NCBI GenBank assembly: GCA_964498585.1
Contig: CAZCHH010000008.1
Location: forward strand, 1-64,000
Direction: 5' to 3'
DNA length: 64,000 nucleotides
Source: JAAYJM01 sp964498585
GTDB lineage: Bacteria > Bacteroidota > Ignavibacteria > Kapaibacteriales > UBA2268
The notes under the pieces were generated by a model. It did not search any database and was not told the DNA's origin. It worked only from the letters and a program-made list of their open reading frames with translations. This document shows, in pieces, positions 1 to 9,006 of this stretch. A program made the position numbers and the translations under genes. Position 1 is the first letter of the stretch. The number at the start of each line of letters is the position of its first letter.

Positions 1-284
1 TAAGCAATTATCCATAATAATTAATTTCTTATCTCCGTGCAATTACTCTCAAGAGTAGAATGCTTAAGGTGAGTTATAAACAGGAGAATGTATAACAAGC
101 TGAGTTATTTCTTATATTCTTCTATATAATTATTGTTAAATTTTATTTATTCCTTATCAAAAATAAAACAAAATCAATACTTCTTTGCTTAAATATCAAA
201 AGCAGGAATAATATTCTTTTGTTTAATGTAACGTAATTTATCGTTAGCAATGTAAATCTGATATAAGAATTATACAGCTAGAAG

Positions 285-488
285 TCAGATTCATTCAACT
301 ATAGGTCAGATTTACTCTTCGGACAATCAGATTTGTTCAACTATAGGTCAGATTTACTCTTCGGACAATCAGATTCATTTAACTATAGGTCAGATTTACT
401 CTTCGGACAATCAGATTTGTTCAACTATAGGTCAGATTTACTCTTCGGACAATCCGATTCATTCAACTATAGGTCAGATTTACTCTTC
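285..488. repeat. 42-bp tandem repeat (about 4.9 copies)
   Basis: Units begin at 285, 327, 369, 411 and 453, an exact 42-bp period; the last unit is cut short. Each unit is two 21-bp halves that both begin TCAGATT, so the array is a nested 21/42 repeat. Copies 1, 3 and 5 have CATT and copies 2 and 4 have TGTT at the same place, which suggests an 84-bp higher-order duplication. Two forward frames are open through the array, one from about 262 to 558, but neither has an ATG. I see nothing else recognisable in 1-706 apart from the AT-rich leader of the next gene. Confidence 0.9.
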
Positions 489-706
489 TAAAGGTGATAC
501 TCGCATAATTAGAAAATATTGTAGTTCTACCATACTTAAAAAATTGAGAATTTTTTTATAAACTGAAACAAATTGCATTTAAAAGATATAATATTTTTAG
601 AATGATTTTTCATTAATATAAAAAAATTAAGTTTAGAAATAAAAAAAGATTATTTTAATAAATAGAAATTGATTAAATTGGAAAAAAATTTTAAAAGGAA
701 AAAGCA

Positions 707-3007
707 ATGAGGAATTATTTTAAAATTAGTGTTTTATTATTGCTCTACGGTATTTTTTCTATAAATTTTCCATTGCTTTTAACAGCACAACCAGAGGAAA
801 TTACAAATGGAAAAAAATACTGGTTTGCTCTGCCTTATGCAAAGATGCTTCAATATGAATCAATTATAGGTGAATATCCTATTGAAATATGGCTTGCCTC
901 TAAAGTCGATACAAAAGCATCAGTAAAATATCCTCAAAATGATTTAGTAAAAAGTTATGATATAAAAGCTAATCAGGTAACCAAAGTAGCGATTAATGAT
1001 GAATTAATGTGCCAGGAATCTGAAATAATTACTAATAATGGTATTTACATCTCAGCGCTCGACCCAATTTCTGTTGTCGTTTATTATTGCTATAAATGGA
1101 CTGGTGAAACTTTCAGAGTTATTCCAATTGAAGGTTTAGGCAAAAATTATGTTACTTTAAATTTATATGAAGATAAAACAGATGAACTCAAGCCGGCACA
1201 AATCTTAATTGTTGCAACAGAAGATAGCACTATAATTAATTATACACCAAGTAAGCCAACTTCAAAAGTAAATGCAAAAGAAACTAAGCAAATCACATTA
1301 ATGAAGGGACAGACATATCTGATATTAAGCCGTGACAATAATAATTTGGTTCAGAATTGGGAAAGTGATATAACAGGCACGTATATCAGTTCAGATAAGC
1401 CAATAGCAGTATTCTCTGGTCATACCAAAGGAGCTTTTCCAAAGTATTATGTTGGTTATAAAGAAAATTACAATCAGCATTATGCTAATTTTTCAAGAAA
1501 TATGCTGATTGAACAAATGCTTCCAGTCGAAATGCTTGGTAAAGAATATATTTCTGTTCCAATTAAATATATGAACAGACAGCGTGGACTCAGTGGTGTC
1601 GATAATGATTATGGCGATTTAATCCGCTTTGTTGCCTGTCAAGATTCCACTTTTGTATATCAAATGGACAGCGATGGTAACGGACTAATTCAAATTAGCA
1701 AGATGTTAAAACGAGGCGATTATGTTGATATTTTAAATCAGGAAGAGCCGGCATATTATAAATCTAACAATCCAGTACTCGTAGGCCAATACGGAAAAGC
1801 TTGGTGGAACGAACCCGGAATGATGAATATTATCGAAAATAAAAGAATTGATGAGCCACAAAATCCACATCTCAGCGGACAGGGAATGTTGATTACTCTT
1901 ATCCCAATCCCAAGGTGGTGCTCTTATGAAAATTTCTATTCTCCTCCAAATATTGATAATTTTATTTATCTGGTTTTTAGAGATGCTGATAAGCACAAAA
2001 TCTACTTCGATGGTCAAAATATTACTTCTATTAACAGATTTTCAATAACAAGAATAAAAGGAACCCCTTTTTCTTACATTACTGAACTAATTAATAGCGG
2101 AAATCACAGTATAGAAGGCAAAGAGAATACAAAATGGGCTGCTTACGCTTATGGAAATTGGGACAGAGTAAAAGATGGTTATGCTTACGGTTATCCTATT
2201 AGTTTTAATATTGGCTATGTTTGCGAGGACTCTTTAATTAGAACTATTACCGAAATCCCAAGTGGATATGAAGCAAATCCGGGCGATACAATAATTATGG
2301 ATTTTAAGTATTACAAAAAGCCCGGCGAAATATTCGACCTGGTCCGCTCGAATATTAAGTCTATTTCTGCCAGAATCTATTTCAAAGATGAAGGAACAAA
2401 TTATTATTATATTTACCCTGTCATTGATAATGGCTGTGAAGACATAATTAAAGAAGGCACTATGACAGAAGACTGGATTTGCCAATATGCAAAATTGATT
2501 AACAGAGGGACTTTGGAAGTTGCTATGACTGGCGATAGCGCTCTTACTGCAAATGAAAATGATATATTATTCAAATTTAAAATGGCATGTTATCTGACTC
2601 AAAATAAAGGCGAAGCAAACACAATTCCCTGTGGTATTTCAAGGCATACTGTATGCATAGAAGTAGATAGCATTCCGGGAGATATAAGAATCGCTCCTGT
2701 TTGTGTAAACAATTTGAGATTAATCAAATTGAGTGGAGTTGAATATTCAATTTCACAAAATGCACCAAATCCTGTTTCTTCTCTTACTTCAATAAATTAT
2801 TCTATTGGTATCGAAGCTATTACTAAAATTGATTTATACAATGAAAATGGTTATATTGTTGCTAATCTGATAGACCAGGTACTAAAACCCGGATATTATT
2901 CTTTGGATATTAACGTTCAGTCATTAGATATTCCTTCAGGAGTATATTACTATCGAATTGAATCAGGACCATATTCAAAAACAAAAAAAATGTTAATAAT
3001 AAAATAA
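707..3007 (+). CDS. T9SS-sorted IgGFc-binding-like surface protein
   Basis: A 766-aa exported protein. Residues 1-28 form a signal peptide ending near LLLTAQ. The stretch just after it (GKKYWFALPYAKM) and the following roughly 300 residues resemble the IgGFc-binding protein N-terminal family, which is common in secreted proteins of this group. The last 80 or so residues (from ISQNAPNPVSS to KKMLIIK) are a type A T9SS sorting domain, so the protein is expected to cross the outer membrane and be anchored or released there. AAAAGGAAAAAGC precedes the ATG and supports the start. It stands alone in the plus direction. The true ligand is unknown; binding to immunoglobulin should not be assumed from the family name. 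Confidence 0.8.
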   Translation: MRNYFKISVLLLLYGIFSINFPLLLTAQPEEITNGKKYWFALPYAKMLQYESIIGEYPIEIWLASKVDTKASVKYPQNDLVKSYDIKANQVTKVAINDELMCQESEIITNNGIYISALDPISVVVYYCYKWTGETFRVIPIEGLGKNYVTLNLYEDKTDELKPAQILIVATEDSTIINYTPSKPTSKVNAKETKQITLMKGQTYLILSRDNNNLVQNWESDITGTYISSDKPIAVFSGHTKGAFPKYYVGYKENYNQHYANFSRNMLIEQMLPVEMLGKEYISVPIKYMNRQRGLSGVDNDYGDLIRFVACQDSTFVYQMDSDGNGLIQISKMLKRGDYVDILNQEEPAYYKSNNPVLVGQYGKAWWNEPGMMNIIENKRIDEPQNPHLSGQGMLITLIPIPRWCSYENFYSPPNIDNFIYLVFRDADKHKIYFDGQNITSINRFSITRIKGTPFSYITELINSGNHSIEGKENTKWAAYAYGNWDRVKDGYAYGYPISFNIGYVCEDSLIRTITEIPSGYEANPGDTIIMDFKYYKKPGEIFDLVRSNIKSISARIYFKDEGTNYYYIYPVIDNGCEDIIKEGTMTEDWICQYAKLINRGTLEVAMTGDSALTANENDILFKFKMACYLTQNKGEANTIPCGISRHTVCIEVDSIPGDIRIAPVCVNNLRLIKLSGVEYSISQNAPNPVSSLTSINYSIGIEAITKIDLYNENGYIVANLIDQVLKPGYYSLDINVQSLDIPSGVYYYRIESGPYSKTKKMLIIK

Positions 3008-3082
3008 TTAAGATTTGTATTTATGAATAAAGATGTACTACATCTCCAAAAGTAGGATATCTGTCTTTTTAGGAATCGCATT

Positions 3083-3108
3083 CATACTATCAGTTTGCTG
3101 ATAGTATG
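3083..3108. repeat. perfect 11-bp stem hairpin in a decayed dispersed repeat
   Basis: CATACTATCAG and CTGATAGTATG flank a four-base loop. It lies between the IgGFc-like gene and the minus-strand membrane gene, within a stretch (3010-3150) that resembles the dispersed palindromic elements elsewhere in the window, such as ATGGATTCTG...CAGAATGACA. It could act as a terminator for either converging gene, but no clear T-run follows the stem. Confidence 0.5.
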
Positions 3109-3197
3109 ACTGGAAAAGCAAGATGGATTCTGGAGTATGCCAGAATGACACTTAAAAGTGCAAAAAAATTTACGTGGTCAACCACAACCTGTTATAT

Positions 3198-3686
3198 TTA
3201 ATATTTAATTTCTACATCAAGCTGTCTTCCTTCTTCATAAGCTTTTTTGTCCATTTCATAACCGACTAAAAATCCAATTGCGAGTCCAATTGGTAAACCA
3301 ATCCCCAGAAAAGCCATATTCCCAAGCATAGCTCCAAAAGCAACACCAATCGGAACACCAAATGAAGCAATTCCAATAGCTAACCATAAATAACTATAAT
3401 AGTTTTTTGGCACTAACTTAACTTCTTTTTCAAGTTTTTTGATTATCTTTGTTTGGATTTTCTTTATTACTTTTCTCAGTTCATCACCTGAAGCAATAGT
3501 TGAGTTTAGCTTTTCAATATCCTCATTAATTGACATTACCAAACCGTCTGGCAAATCCTTTTTTTGCATTTCAAATAGAAGTTTTTCAAATTGAATATAA
3601 GCATTTTTTAGTTTGACATTTTTCTCAATGTCTGGTTTTTGATTTAGTTCATTAATTATCATTTGACTGTTTTTTATATTAAACAT
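3198..3686 (-). CDS. small glycine-zipper membrane protein, unknown function
   Basis: A 162-aa protein I do not recognise by function. The first 95 or so residues are charged and probably helical. Residues 96-145 form two adjacent hydrophobic segments rich in Gly and Ala (GIASFGVPIGVAFGAMLG and GIGLPIGLAIGFLVGYE), typical of a glycine-zipper hairpin in the inner membrane. The C-terminus is short and charged. There is no signal peptide and no good ribosome binding site. It lies downstream of the GNAT gene on the same strand, separated by 175 bp of cassette-like sequence, so the two may be mobile cassettes rather than an operon. Confidence 0.6.
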   Translation of the reverse strand: MFNIKNSQMIINELNQKPDIEKNVKLKNAYIQFEKLLFEMQKKDLPDGLVMSINEDIEKLNSTIASGDELRKVIKKIQTKIIKKLEKEVKLVPKNYYSYLWLAIGIASFGVPIGVAFGAMLGNMAFLGIGLPIGLAIGFLVGYEMDKKAYEEGRQLDVEIKY

Positions 3687-3689
3687 AAT

Positions 3690-3860
3690 GTTTGGCGTTA
3701 TGAAAAGTTGCAGATTATGAGCAAATATCTTGTTAGATTACACTAAAGTTGAAGGGGACTGCAAGCACTGAATGTCTTATTAACTTTTCAATTTTTAAAT
3801 TTCGCTTGTTAGCTGTAGTGCTTATTTGTTCGGTGCTTTTATTTCGTGTAATACATTCCT
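3690..3860 (-). repeat. possible attC-like / cassette junction sequence
   Basis: Read on the minus strand, this spacer contains GCACTACAGCTAACAAGCG, then CAGTGCTTGCAGTCCCC, a second TCTAACAAG and finally CATAACGCCAAAC. From memory, these motifs resemble the recombination-site-like repeats around small gene cassettes in Bacteroidota and the TAACAA/GTTA ends of integron attC sites. No integrase is visible in the window. The call rests on motif resemblance only. Confidence 0.35.
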
Positions 3861-3861
3861 G

Positions 3862-4314
3862 TTATTTTTGTAAATCCTTTTTAAGATAAATCATATCAAT
3901 AAGTTGTATGTCGCCCTCGAACATAGCATGGTCGTAATTGTCAGTGAAAAAATTCTTTACCCGATGTGACTTTTCAAATCCACAACTTTCATAAAAGGAC
4001 AAGATTGCCGGTACCTCGCCAGTCCCAACAAGCATTGTTTTGTAGTCATTTTTGTAGAAATCAGAAATGAATTTTATTAATGCGCGGCCATACTCTTTGC
4101 CCTGATATTTTTCATAAGTTGCAATGTTTTTTAACTCGCAGGTTTCGCTGTTTATCGGCACTACAACGCAAACACTTTTCAAATCATTGTCATATAAAGC
4201 AAACAAATCTCCATTTGGTAAATACTTATCAATCATATCTTCCTGCTCGTCTGCAAGCAACAATAAATCAAGGAACTGCTTCTTATTTTCGATAATTTTT
4301 TCTATTTTCACCAT
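3862..4314 (-). CDS. GNAT-family N-acetyltransferase
   Basis: A 150-aa single-domain acetyltransferase. The acetyl-CoA binding motif A is visible as YEKYQGKEYGRALIKF at about residues 68-83, preceded by the beta-strand SETCELKNIATYEK. The C-terminal part carries FYESCGFEKSHR, the usual GNAT beta5/alpha4 region. Enzymes of this family transfer an acetyl group from acetyl-CoA to an amine; the substrate cannot be told from sequence. It is cytosolic with no signal peptide. It lies upstream of a small membrane protein on the same strand, with a cassette-like spacer between them, consistent with acquisition as a mobile cassette. Confidence 0.8.
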   Translation of the reverse strand: MVKIEKIIENKKQFLDLLLLADEQEDMIDKYLPNGDLFALYDNDLKSVCVVVPINSETCELKNIATYEKYQGKEYGRALIKFISDFYKNDYKTMLVGTGEVPAILSFYESCGFEKSHRVKNFFTDNYDHAMFEGDIQLIDMIYLKKDLQK

Positions 4315-4730
4315 ATCTCTGTCGTTTCCTAATTTGTTAAGAATTTCGTGAAATTCTGAGTTTTCTCTTCTGCTTATGAATTCTCAGCAGAAAATCGCTT
4401 TTTCAAATGTAATAATATTTTTCTATTTGGTTGTTCTATGCCCATTATTTTATATATATTTAATTAAATACTTATCAGACATTGCAAACATAATTATTTT
4501 TAAATAAAATAGCAAATAATTTTTTCTCAAATTTTTTAAAAGATGTACTCAACGCTCCACTAGTTGAGTCCATCTTTTGCTTCGTATAAAATATTACTAA
4601 AAATCTGGAGTTTAAAATAAATATCTTTTACTTTTCGTTACTTTTATTTATGAAACTTTTTATAAATTATTACGTAAAATTTATTAAATTGTAAAGATTT
4701 TTTTTCTATAATATGAATATAGAGGAATTA
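4315..4730. other. AT-rich intergenic stretch with one hairpin
   Basis: This 416-bp divergent spacer between the GNAT gene and the TolC-like gene holds no supportable ORF. A hairpin at 4538-4578 pairs AAAAGATG.ACTCAAC with GTTGAGT..CATCTTTT around a nine-base loop. The rest is AT-rich and should hold the promoters of both flanking genes, but I cannot place them with confidence. Confidence 0.5.
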
Positions 4731-6080
4731 ATGAAAAAACATTTAAGAATAATTGTAATTCTTATTTTAATAACAAGTTACGCTGGAATAAGCCAAACAT
4801 CTGGAACATCACAAGTATTTTCTTTAAGTGAATGCTTAGATATAGCAAGTAAAAATAATACAGAAATGATTTTAGCAAACGCAAAATTGCAATCTTCCAG
4901 TGCAGCCGTAACTAGTGCTTTTGGTGATTATCTCCCATCAATAAATGTAAATATGGGATATAATCGTCAGCTAAAAGAAGAAGGAACAAAAACAATAAAT
5001 GTTGGTGGTCAAATAATTACTGTTCCCGGTTCAAATCCAAATTCCTATTCAATGAGTGCTTATGCAAGTTATCCCATTTTTACAGGATTTTCCCGCGAAG
5101 CAAACTATAATTTAGCTCAAAGTAATTTAGATTACTATAAGCAATTAGCAGAACATACGCAATCAAAGATTAATTTAGATGTTTATCGCCAATTCTATGA
5201 AATAATAAAAAAACAGCAGGTTGTTAAAATCAGGAAAACAGATTTAGAACTTGGACGTAAAGAATTGGAAAAAATACAAGCTACTTATGAAGCAGGTAAA
5301 GCTCATATCGGTTATGTTTATTCTCAGGAAGCGGAAGTTGGCTCTCGCGAGTTAGCTTTGCTTACTGCCGAAAATGATTTGAACAATTCAAAGGCGATTT
5401 TATTAACAACTATGGGGCTTGCTTCTAATACGCAAGCAGAATTTCTTGAATCAAGCATTCCTAATACAGTTACAGAAAACCAAATAGATAATTTCCATAA
5501 AGAAATCGGTTCATTCGATGCCTGCATTAATACTGCCCTGACAAGTAGAATAGATTACTCAGCATCAAATATTGGAATTGAAGCATCTAAATCTAATGTT
5601 ACTATAGCTCAAAGCGGGTATTATCCTACTCTTTCTGCAAGCGGTGGCTGGTCTTGGACTAATCACACACTTTCTCAATTCAGTGAATTAGGCAATTCTT
5701 ACATCGGCTTAAATTTATCAGTCCCTATTTTCGAGAATTTTAAAACAAACAATCAGATTGAATCTGCTAAATATCAATTAAAGCAACAGGAAATCCAGCA
5801 TTATCAATTAGAACAAAATATAAAAACTGCAATACAAACTGCATTGCTAAATTTAGAAGCAGCTGAAAAACAGCTTGATATTACAGAAAGAGTGCTACGC
5901 TCTTCAGAAATGAACTATCAGATTTATAACGAAAGGTTTAATATTGGCTCTTCAAATATAAATGAATATTACGATGCTAATACAAGATATATTACAGCCC
6001 AAATTAATCGTGTAAATGCTATATATGCATATTATTTAGCACAAAAAGAAGTCCAATTTGCTATTGGAAAACTAAATTAA
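4731..6080 (+). CDS. TolC-family outer-membrane efflux protein
   Basis: About 449 aa. It forms the trimeric outer-membrane exit duct of a tripartite pump. The reading frame is open from an ATG at 4713, but AGAGGA lies 5 bp before the ATG at 4731, giving MKKHLRIIVILILITSY as a normal signal peptide, so 4731 is preferred. The mature part has the internal duplication of outer-membrane efflux proteins: SLSECLDIASKNNTEMILA near the N-terminus, long helices, then a second half with PTLSASGGWSW and PIFENFKTNNQIESAKYQL. It is the first gene of the efflux cluster, and the next gene's ribosome binding site directly abuts its stop. Confidence 0.9.
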   Translation: MKKHLRIIVILILITSYAGISQTSGTSQVFSLSECLDIASKNNTEMILANAKLQSSSAAVTSAFGDYLPSINVNMGYNRQLKEEGTKTINVGGQIITVPGSNPNSYSMSAYASYPIFTGFSREANYNLAQSNLDYYKQLAEHTQSKINLDVYRQFYEIIKKQQVVKIRKTDLELGRKELEKIQATYEAGKAHIGYVYSQEAEVGSRELALLTAENDLNNSKAILLTTMGLASNTQAEFLESSIPNTVTENQIDNFHKEIGSFDACINTALTSRIDYSASNIGIEASKSNVTIAQSGYYPTLSASGGWSWTNHTLSQFSELGNSYIGLNLSVPIFENFKTNNQIESAKYQLKQQEIQHYQLEQNIKTAIQTALLNLEAAEKQLDITERVLRSSEMNYQIYNERFNIGSSNINEYYDANTRYITAQINRVNAIYAYYLAQKEVQFAIGKLN

Positions 6081-6092
6081 ATGGAGGTAAAT

Positions 6093-6806
6093 ATGAAATG
6101 TGAAAAATGCGGGAACGAATATCCCTCGCAATACTACTTTGAAACTCCTACCGTTTGTAAGGAGTGCTTTAAAAATATGTCTGAAGAAGAAAAACAATTT
6201 TACTTAGCTCAGCCGGCTCCTTATTTCGTTGATGAATTGGCTATTAGGACGGGATTTGGCAAACGCTTCGCTGCTGCACTGATTGATTTTCTTATTGTTA
6301 TCATTATTATCCTGCTTGTTTATAATGCAACTGGTTTTTTTGAATCAGCTACTATTCTTGGAGAACAAATACAGGCAAATCCAACTGATGTAGCTGCCAT
6401 AGAAGAACTAACCAATTCTTTTATGGAAGAGAATATGCAGAACTTCTATTTTAGCTATATTCTTTTGTTAGTCTTTTTCTCTCTCGAAATATTAATCGGA
6501 GCTTCAGTCGGCAAGCTAATTCTTGGTATTCAAATCGCCGATTCTAATCGGACAAAAGCAAATACCGGAAAACTAATTACCCGATATCTTATCAAGCATT
6601 CTTTTACGTTTATTTCTATTTTATGGCTAATAACAGGTATTAGTATAATTAATACATTGTCAACTATTGTTTTTTTCGTATTAGTTATTGGCTTTTTCTT
6701 TGTTTTTTCACAAAAAAGGCAAGCTTTTCACGATATGATTGCTGATACCGCGGTTTTTAACAGAAATGATATTATTACTGAAGAAGCCAATCAGAACTTT
6801 AATTGA
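6093..6806 (+). CDS. RDD-family membrane protein with N-terminal zinc ribbon
   Basis: About 237 aa. The frame contains an ATG at 6081 directly after the TolC stop, but GGAGG at 6083-6087 sits 5 bp before the ATG at 6093, so the start is 6093. The N-terminus has four cysteines as CxxC pairs (C3, C6, C22, C25), a probable zinc ribbon. Residues 55-230 form an RDD domain with three or four membrane segments: FGKRFAAALIDFLIVI, a second helix near FSYILLLVFFSLEILIGA followed by GKLILGIQI, and a final pair before FHDMIADTAV. The function of RDD proteins is mostly unknown. The tight fit between tolC-like and membrane-fusion genes suggests an accessory role in the pump. Confidence 0.8.
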   Translation: MKCEKCGNEYPSQYYFETPTVCKECFKNMSEEEKQFYLAQPAPYFVDELAIRTGFGKRFAAALIDFLIVIIIILLVYNATGFFESATILGEQIQANPTDVAAIEELTNSFMEENMQNFYFSYILLLVFFSLEILIGASVGKLILGIQIADSNRTKANTGKLITRYLIKHSFTFISILWLITGISIINTLSTIVFFVLVIGFFFVFSQKRQAFHDMIADTAVFNRNDIITEEANQNFN

Positions 6807-6827
6807 TTTCAAAAGGATATATAAAAA

Positions 6828-8120
6828 ATGGCAAAGAAAAAATCAAAAAAGAAAGTCTATATAACAATAAGTTTTCTTGTTATCATTATTGCAGCAATTA
6901 TAATTTTCTTAGTTTCCGGAAAAAGTGATGCTGCAATATCTGTAACAGTATCAAAAGTAGAAAAGAAGACCATTACTCAAACTGTAACAGCAATTGGAAA
7001 AATTGAAGCTGAAACAGAAGTTAAAATTTCTTCTGAAACTTCCGGTGAAATTGTATTTCTGGCAGTTAAAGAAGGTGATACTGTTAAAGCAAATTCTCTT
7101 TTAGCCCGAATTAAACCAGACATCATCGAAACACAGCTTGAGCAATACAAAGCTGCTGCCGATGCCGCTAAAGTGCAAATTGATGCACGCAAACTTGCGC
7201 GGGAAAGAGCTAAATCTGAATTAAACAGAATTTCTGAATTATATGCTAAAAAATTCGCATCTACTGACGAATTTGAAGCAGCTACCAATAATTTCGACCA
7301 AAGTGAAAAAAATTACCAATCTGCTCTTTATCAATACGAACAAGCACTTGCTACTTTAAAACAAATTCAGCGAAGTGCAGACAGAACTACTATTTTCTCA
7401 CCAATTAACGGTATTGTTACCAAATTAAGCGTTGAAAAAGGTGAAAAAGTTGTTGGGACAGCTCAATACGCCGGTACTGAAATGATGGTGATTTCTGATT
7501 TAAGCGTTATGAACGCCATTGTCGAAGTCGATGAAAATGATATTGTAATGGTTAAAATTGGAGATACTGCACGCGTTGAAATTGATGCTATTCAAGATGT
7601 GATTTATAAAGGCACAGTTATTGAAATAGGGCATTCAGCTGTTCAAAGCTCGCTTGGTACTCAAGACCAGGTAACTAATTTTAAAGTAAAAATTCGGTTA
7701 TTGGATAAAGAAGCACGTCTCCGCCCCGGAATGAGTTGTAATGTCGATATCGAAACTGAGACACGTGAAAATGTATTAACTATTCCTCTTCAATCAGTTA
7801 CTGTTCGCGATTCAAAACTCGAAAACGCTCCAGATGTAGGTAGTCAGGCTATTAGAACTGTTGAAGAAGATGATAAAAAGAAAAAAGTTGAACGCCCTGC
7901 TTCTGTTGTGTTTATAAAAGACGGAAAAAAAGTAAAGATGGTTACTGTTAAAACGGGTATCAGCGATAAGGGATTTATCGAAATTACTGAAGGCCTTAAA
8001 GAAGGCGAAGAAGTTGTTAGTGGCAGCTATTTGGCTATAAGCAAATTATTGAAAGATGGTGCTTTAATCAAAATTGATTCTTTGTCTAAAAAAAAGAAAA
8101 AAGAAGAAAAGAAAGAATAA
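6828..8120 (+). CDS. MacA/HlyD-like periplasmic adaptor (membrane-fusion protein)
   Basis: A 430-aa adaptor that links an inner-membrane transporter to TolC. Residues 9-30 form an uncleaved membrane anchor or signal. GEIVFLAVKEGDTVKANSLLARI is the first half of the lipoyl-like domain. A coiled-coil hairpin follows at about 95-185, then TTIFSPINGIVTKLSVEKGEKV, the second lipoyl half. The beta-barrel domain and a membrane-proximal domain ending in GLKEGEEVVSGSYLAISKL complete the fold. The C-terminus is a lysine/glutamate-rich tail. AAAAGGATAT precedes the ATG. The gene follows the RDD gene by 21 bp. The matching ATPase and permeases lie 886 bp downstream, beyond a repeat-filled gap. Confidence 0.9.
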   Translation: MAKKKSKKKVYITISFLVIIIAAIIIFLVSGKSDAAISVTVSKVEKKTITQTVTAIGKIEAETEVKISSETSGEIVFLAVKEGDTVKANSLLARIKPDIIETQLEQYKAAADAAKVQIDARKLARERAKSELNRISELYAKKFASTDEFEAATNNFDQSEKNYQSALYQYEQALATLKQIQRSADRTTIFSPINGIVTKLSVEKGEKVVGTAQYAGTEMMVISDLSVMNAIVEVDENDIVMVKIGDTARVEIDAIQDVIYKGTVIEIGHSAVQSSLGTQDQVTNFKVKIRLLDKEARLRPGMSCNVDIETETRENVLTIPLQSVTVRDSKLENAPDVGSQAIRTVEEDDKKKKVERPASVVFIKDGKKVKMVTVKTGISDKGFIEITEGLKEGEEVVSGSYLAISKLLKDGALIKIDSLSKKKKKEEKKE

Positions 8121-9006
8121 TGATTAGTGATTAATGATTAGTGACATAGTGTTTTGTCATTCTGACGGATGTCAGAATCCATCTTAAAATAGTTATTATG
8201 ACTGTCATTCCGAAACGAAGTGAGGAATCTCACGTCATTGCTACTACCAGATTTGTATTCAAGGATGAAGATGTCCTACATCTCCGAGATGTAGGACATC
8301 TGGATTAAAACTTTTGTAAAGTTTGTTGGGTAAATAAAATGATGTCCTTGGCGATGCAATGAAGAATCTATCAACATTAATGTTCGACCGTAGTTGATAA
8401 ATAGAGAAATGTTTTAGTGTAATGAAATTTATTCCGTAGGAATTATATATTTGTAACAGGAATAATCCTTGATATTTGTTATCCAGTCAGGGATTAAATA
8501 TTAAAAGCAATTAATATTTAATTCCTACGGAATATAAGACTAACAAAAAGCATTGTTACAAATATTTTATCCCTAACGGGATAAATAGAATAGCTAACTG
8601 TTTAAAAGATGTTGCTAATGAATAACTACTTAACAATGGATTGCAACCCATTGTTAAGAACTATCAATCATCGGATTAACCCGATGTTGATAACTAACAT
8701 TCCAATTCCCCTCTTGAGAGGGGACAAAGGGTTGTGTTCTTTCTTTCTTTTTATATCTGAAGCTATATCAGAAGATTAAATATTATAAGCACATGTTTCC
8801 TATTTAGTCAGAAAGAACTTTTTTATTAAGGAAAAAAGAACACACTCCTTTAATACCCTCTCAAGAGGGGAATAAGAAAAGATGAATATTTAATTTGATT
8901 AAATGAAAGTAAGACTTTTAAGAAATCTTCCTACCCAAGTGCAACTTGGTAGGAGAAAAAAATAAACAGAATAACAAACAAACGAATCAACAAATAAACA
9001 TAAACG
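8121..9006. repeat. repeat-filled gap inside the efflux cluster
   Basis: These 886 bp hold no supportable ORF but several palindromic elements. 8152-8240 has two copies of the TGTCATTC family, one nearly identical to a copy at 53291. 8269-8301 is a perfect 15-bp stem with a CCG loop. About 8430-8590 is a long imperfect palindrome with arms ATTCCGTAGGAATT and AATTCCTACGGAAT. 8627-8695 has two hairpins (AACAATGG/CCATTGTT and ATCGG/CCGAT). 8701-8880 has arms ATTCCCCTCTTGAGAGGGG and CCTCTCAAGAGGGGAAT with related flanks (TGTTCTTTC, GAACACA). All look like separate non-coding repeat families accumulated here. Confidence 0.75.
8269..8301. repeat. perfect 15-bp hairpin
   Basis: AGATGTCCTACATCT and its exact complement flank a three-base CCG loop. 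The left flank (ATTTGTATTCAAGGATGA) resembles 3011-3040, where a decayed version of the hairpin follows. No T-run follows, so it is more likely a mobile or regulatory palindrome than a terminator. Confidence 0.7.

Noticed and set aside
285..488. CRISPR array
   Set aside because: The repeats are directly adjacent with no unique spacers; variation is within the unit, so it is a tandem repeat.
262..561. Open frame through the tandem repeat as a gene
   Set aside because: No ATG, GTG or TTG start and no ribosome binding site.
4080..4351. Plus-strand ORFs opposite the GNAT gene
   Set aside because: They are antisense shadows; the minus-strand product has clear GNAT motifs.
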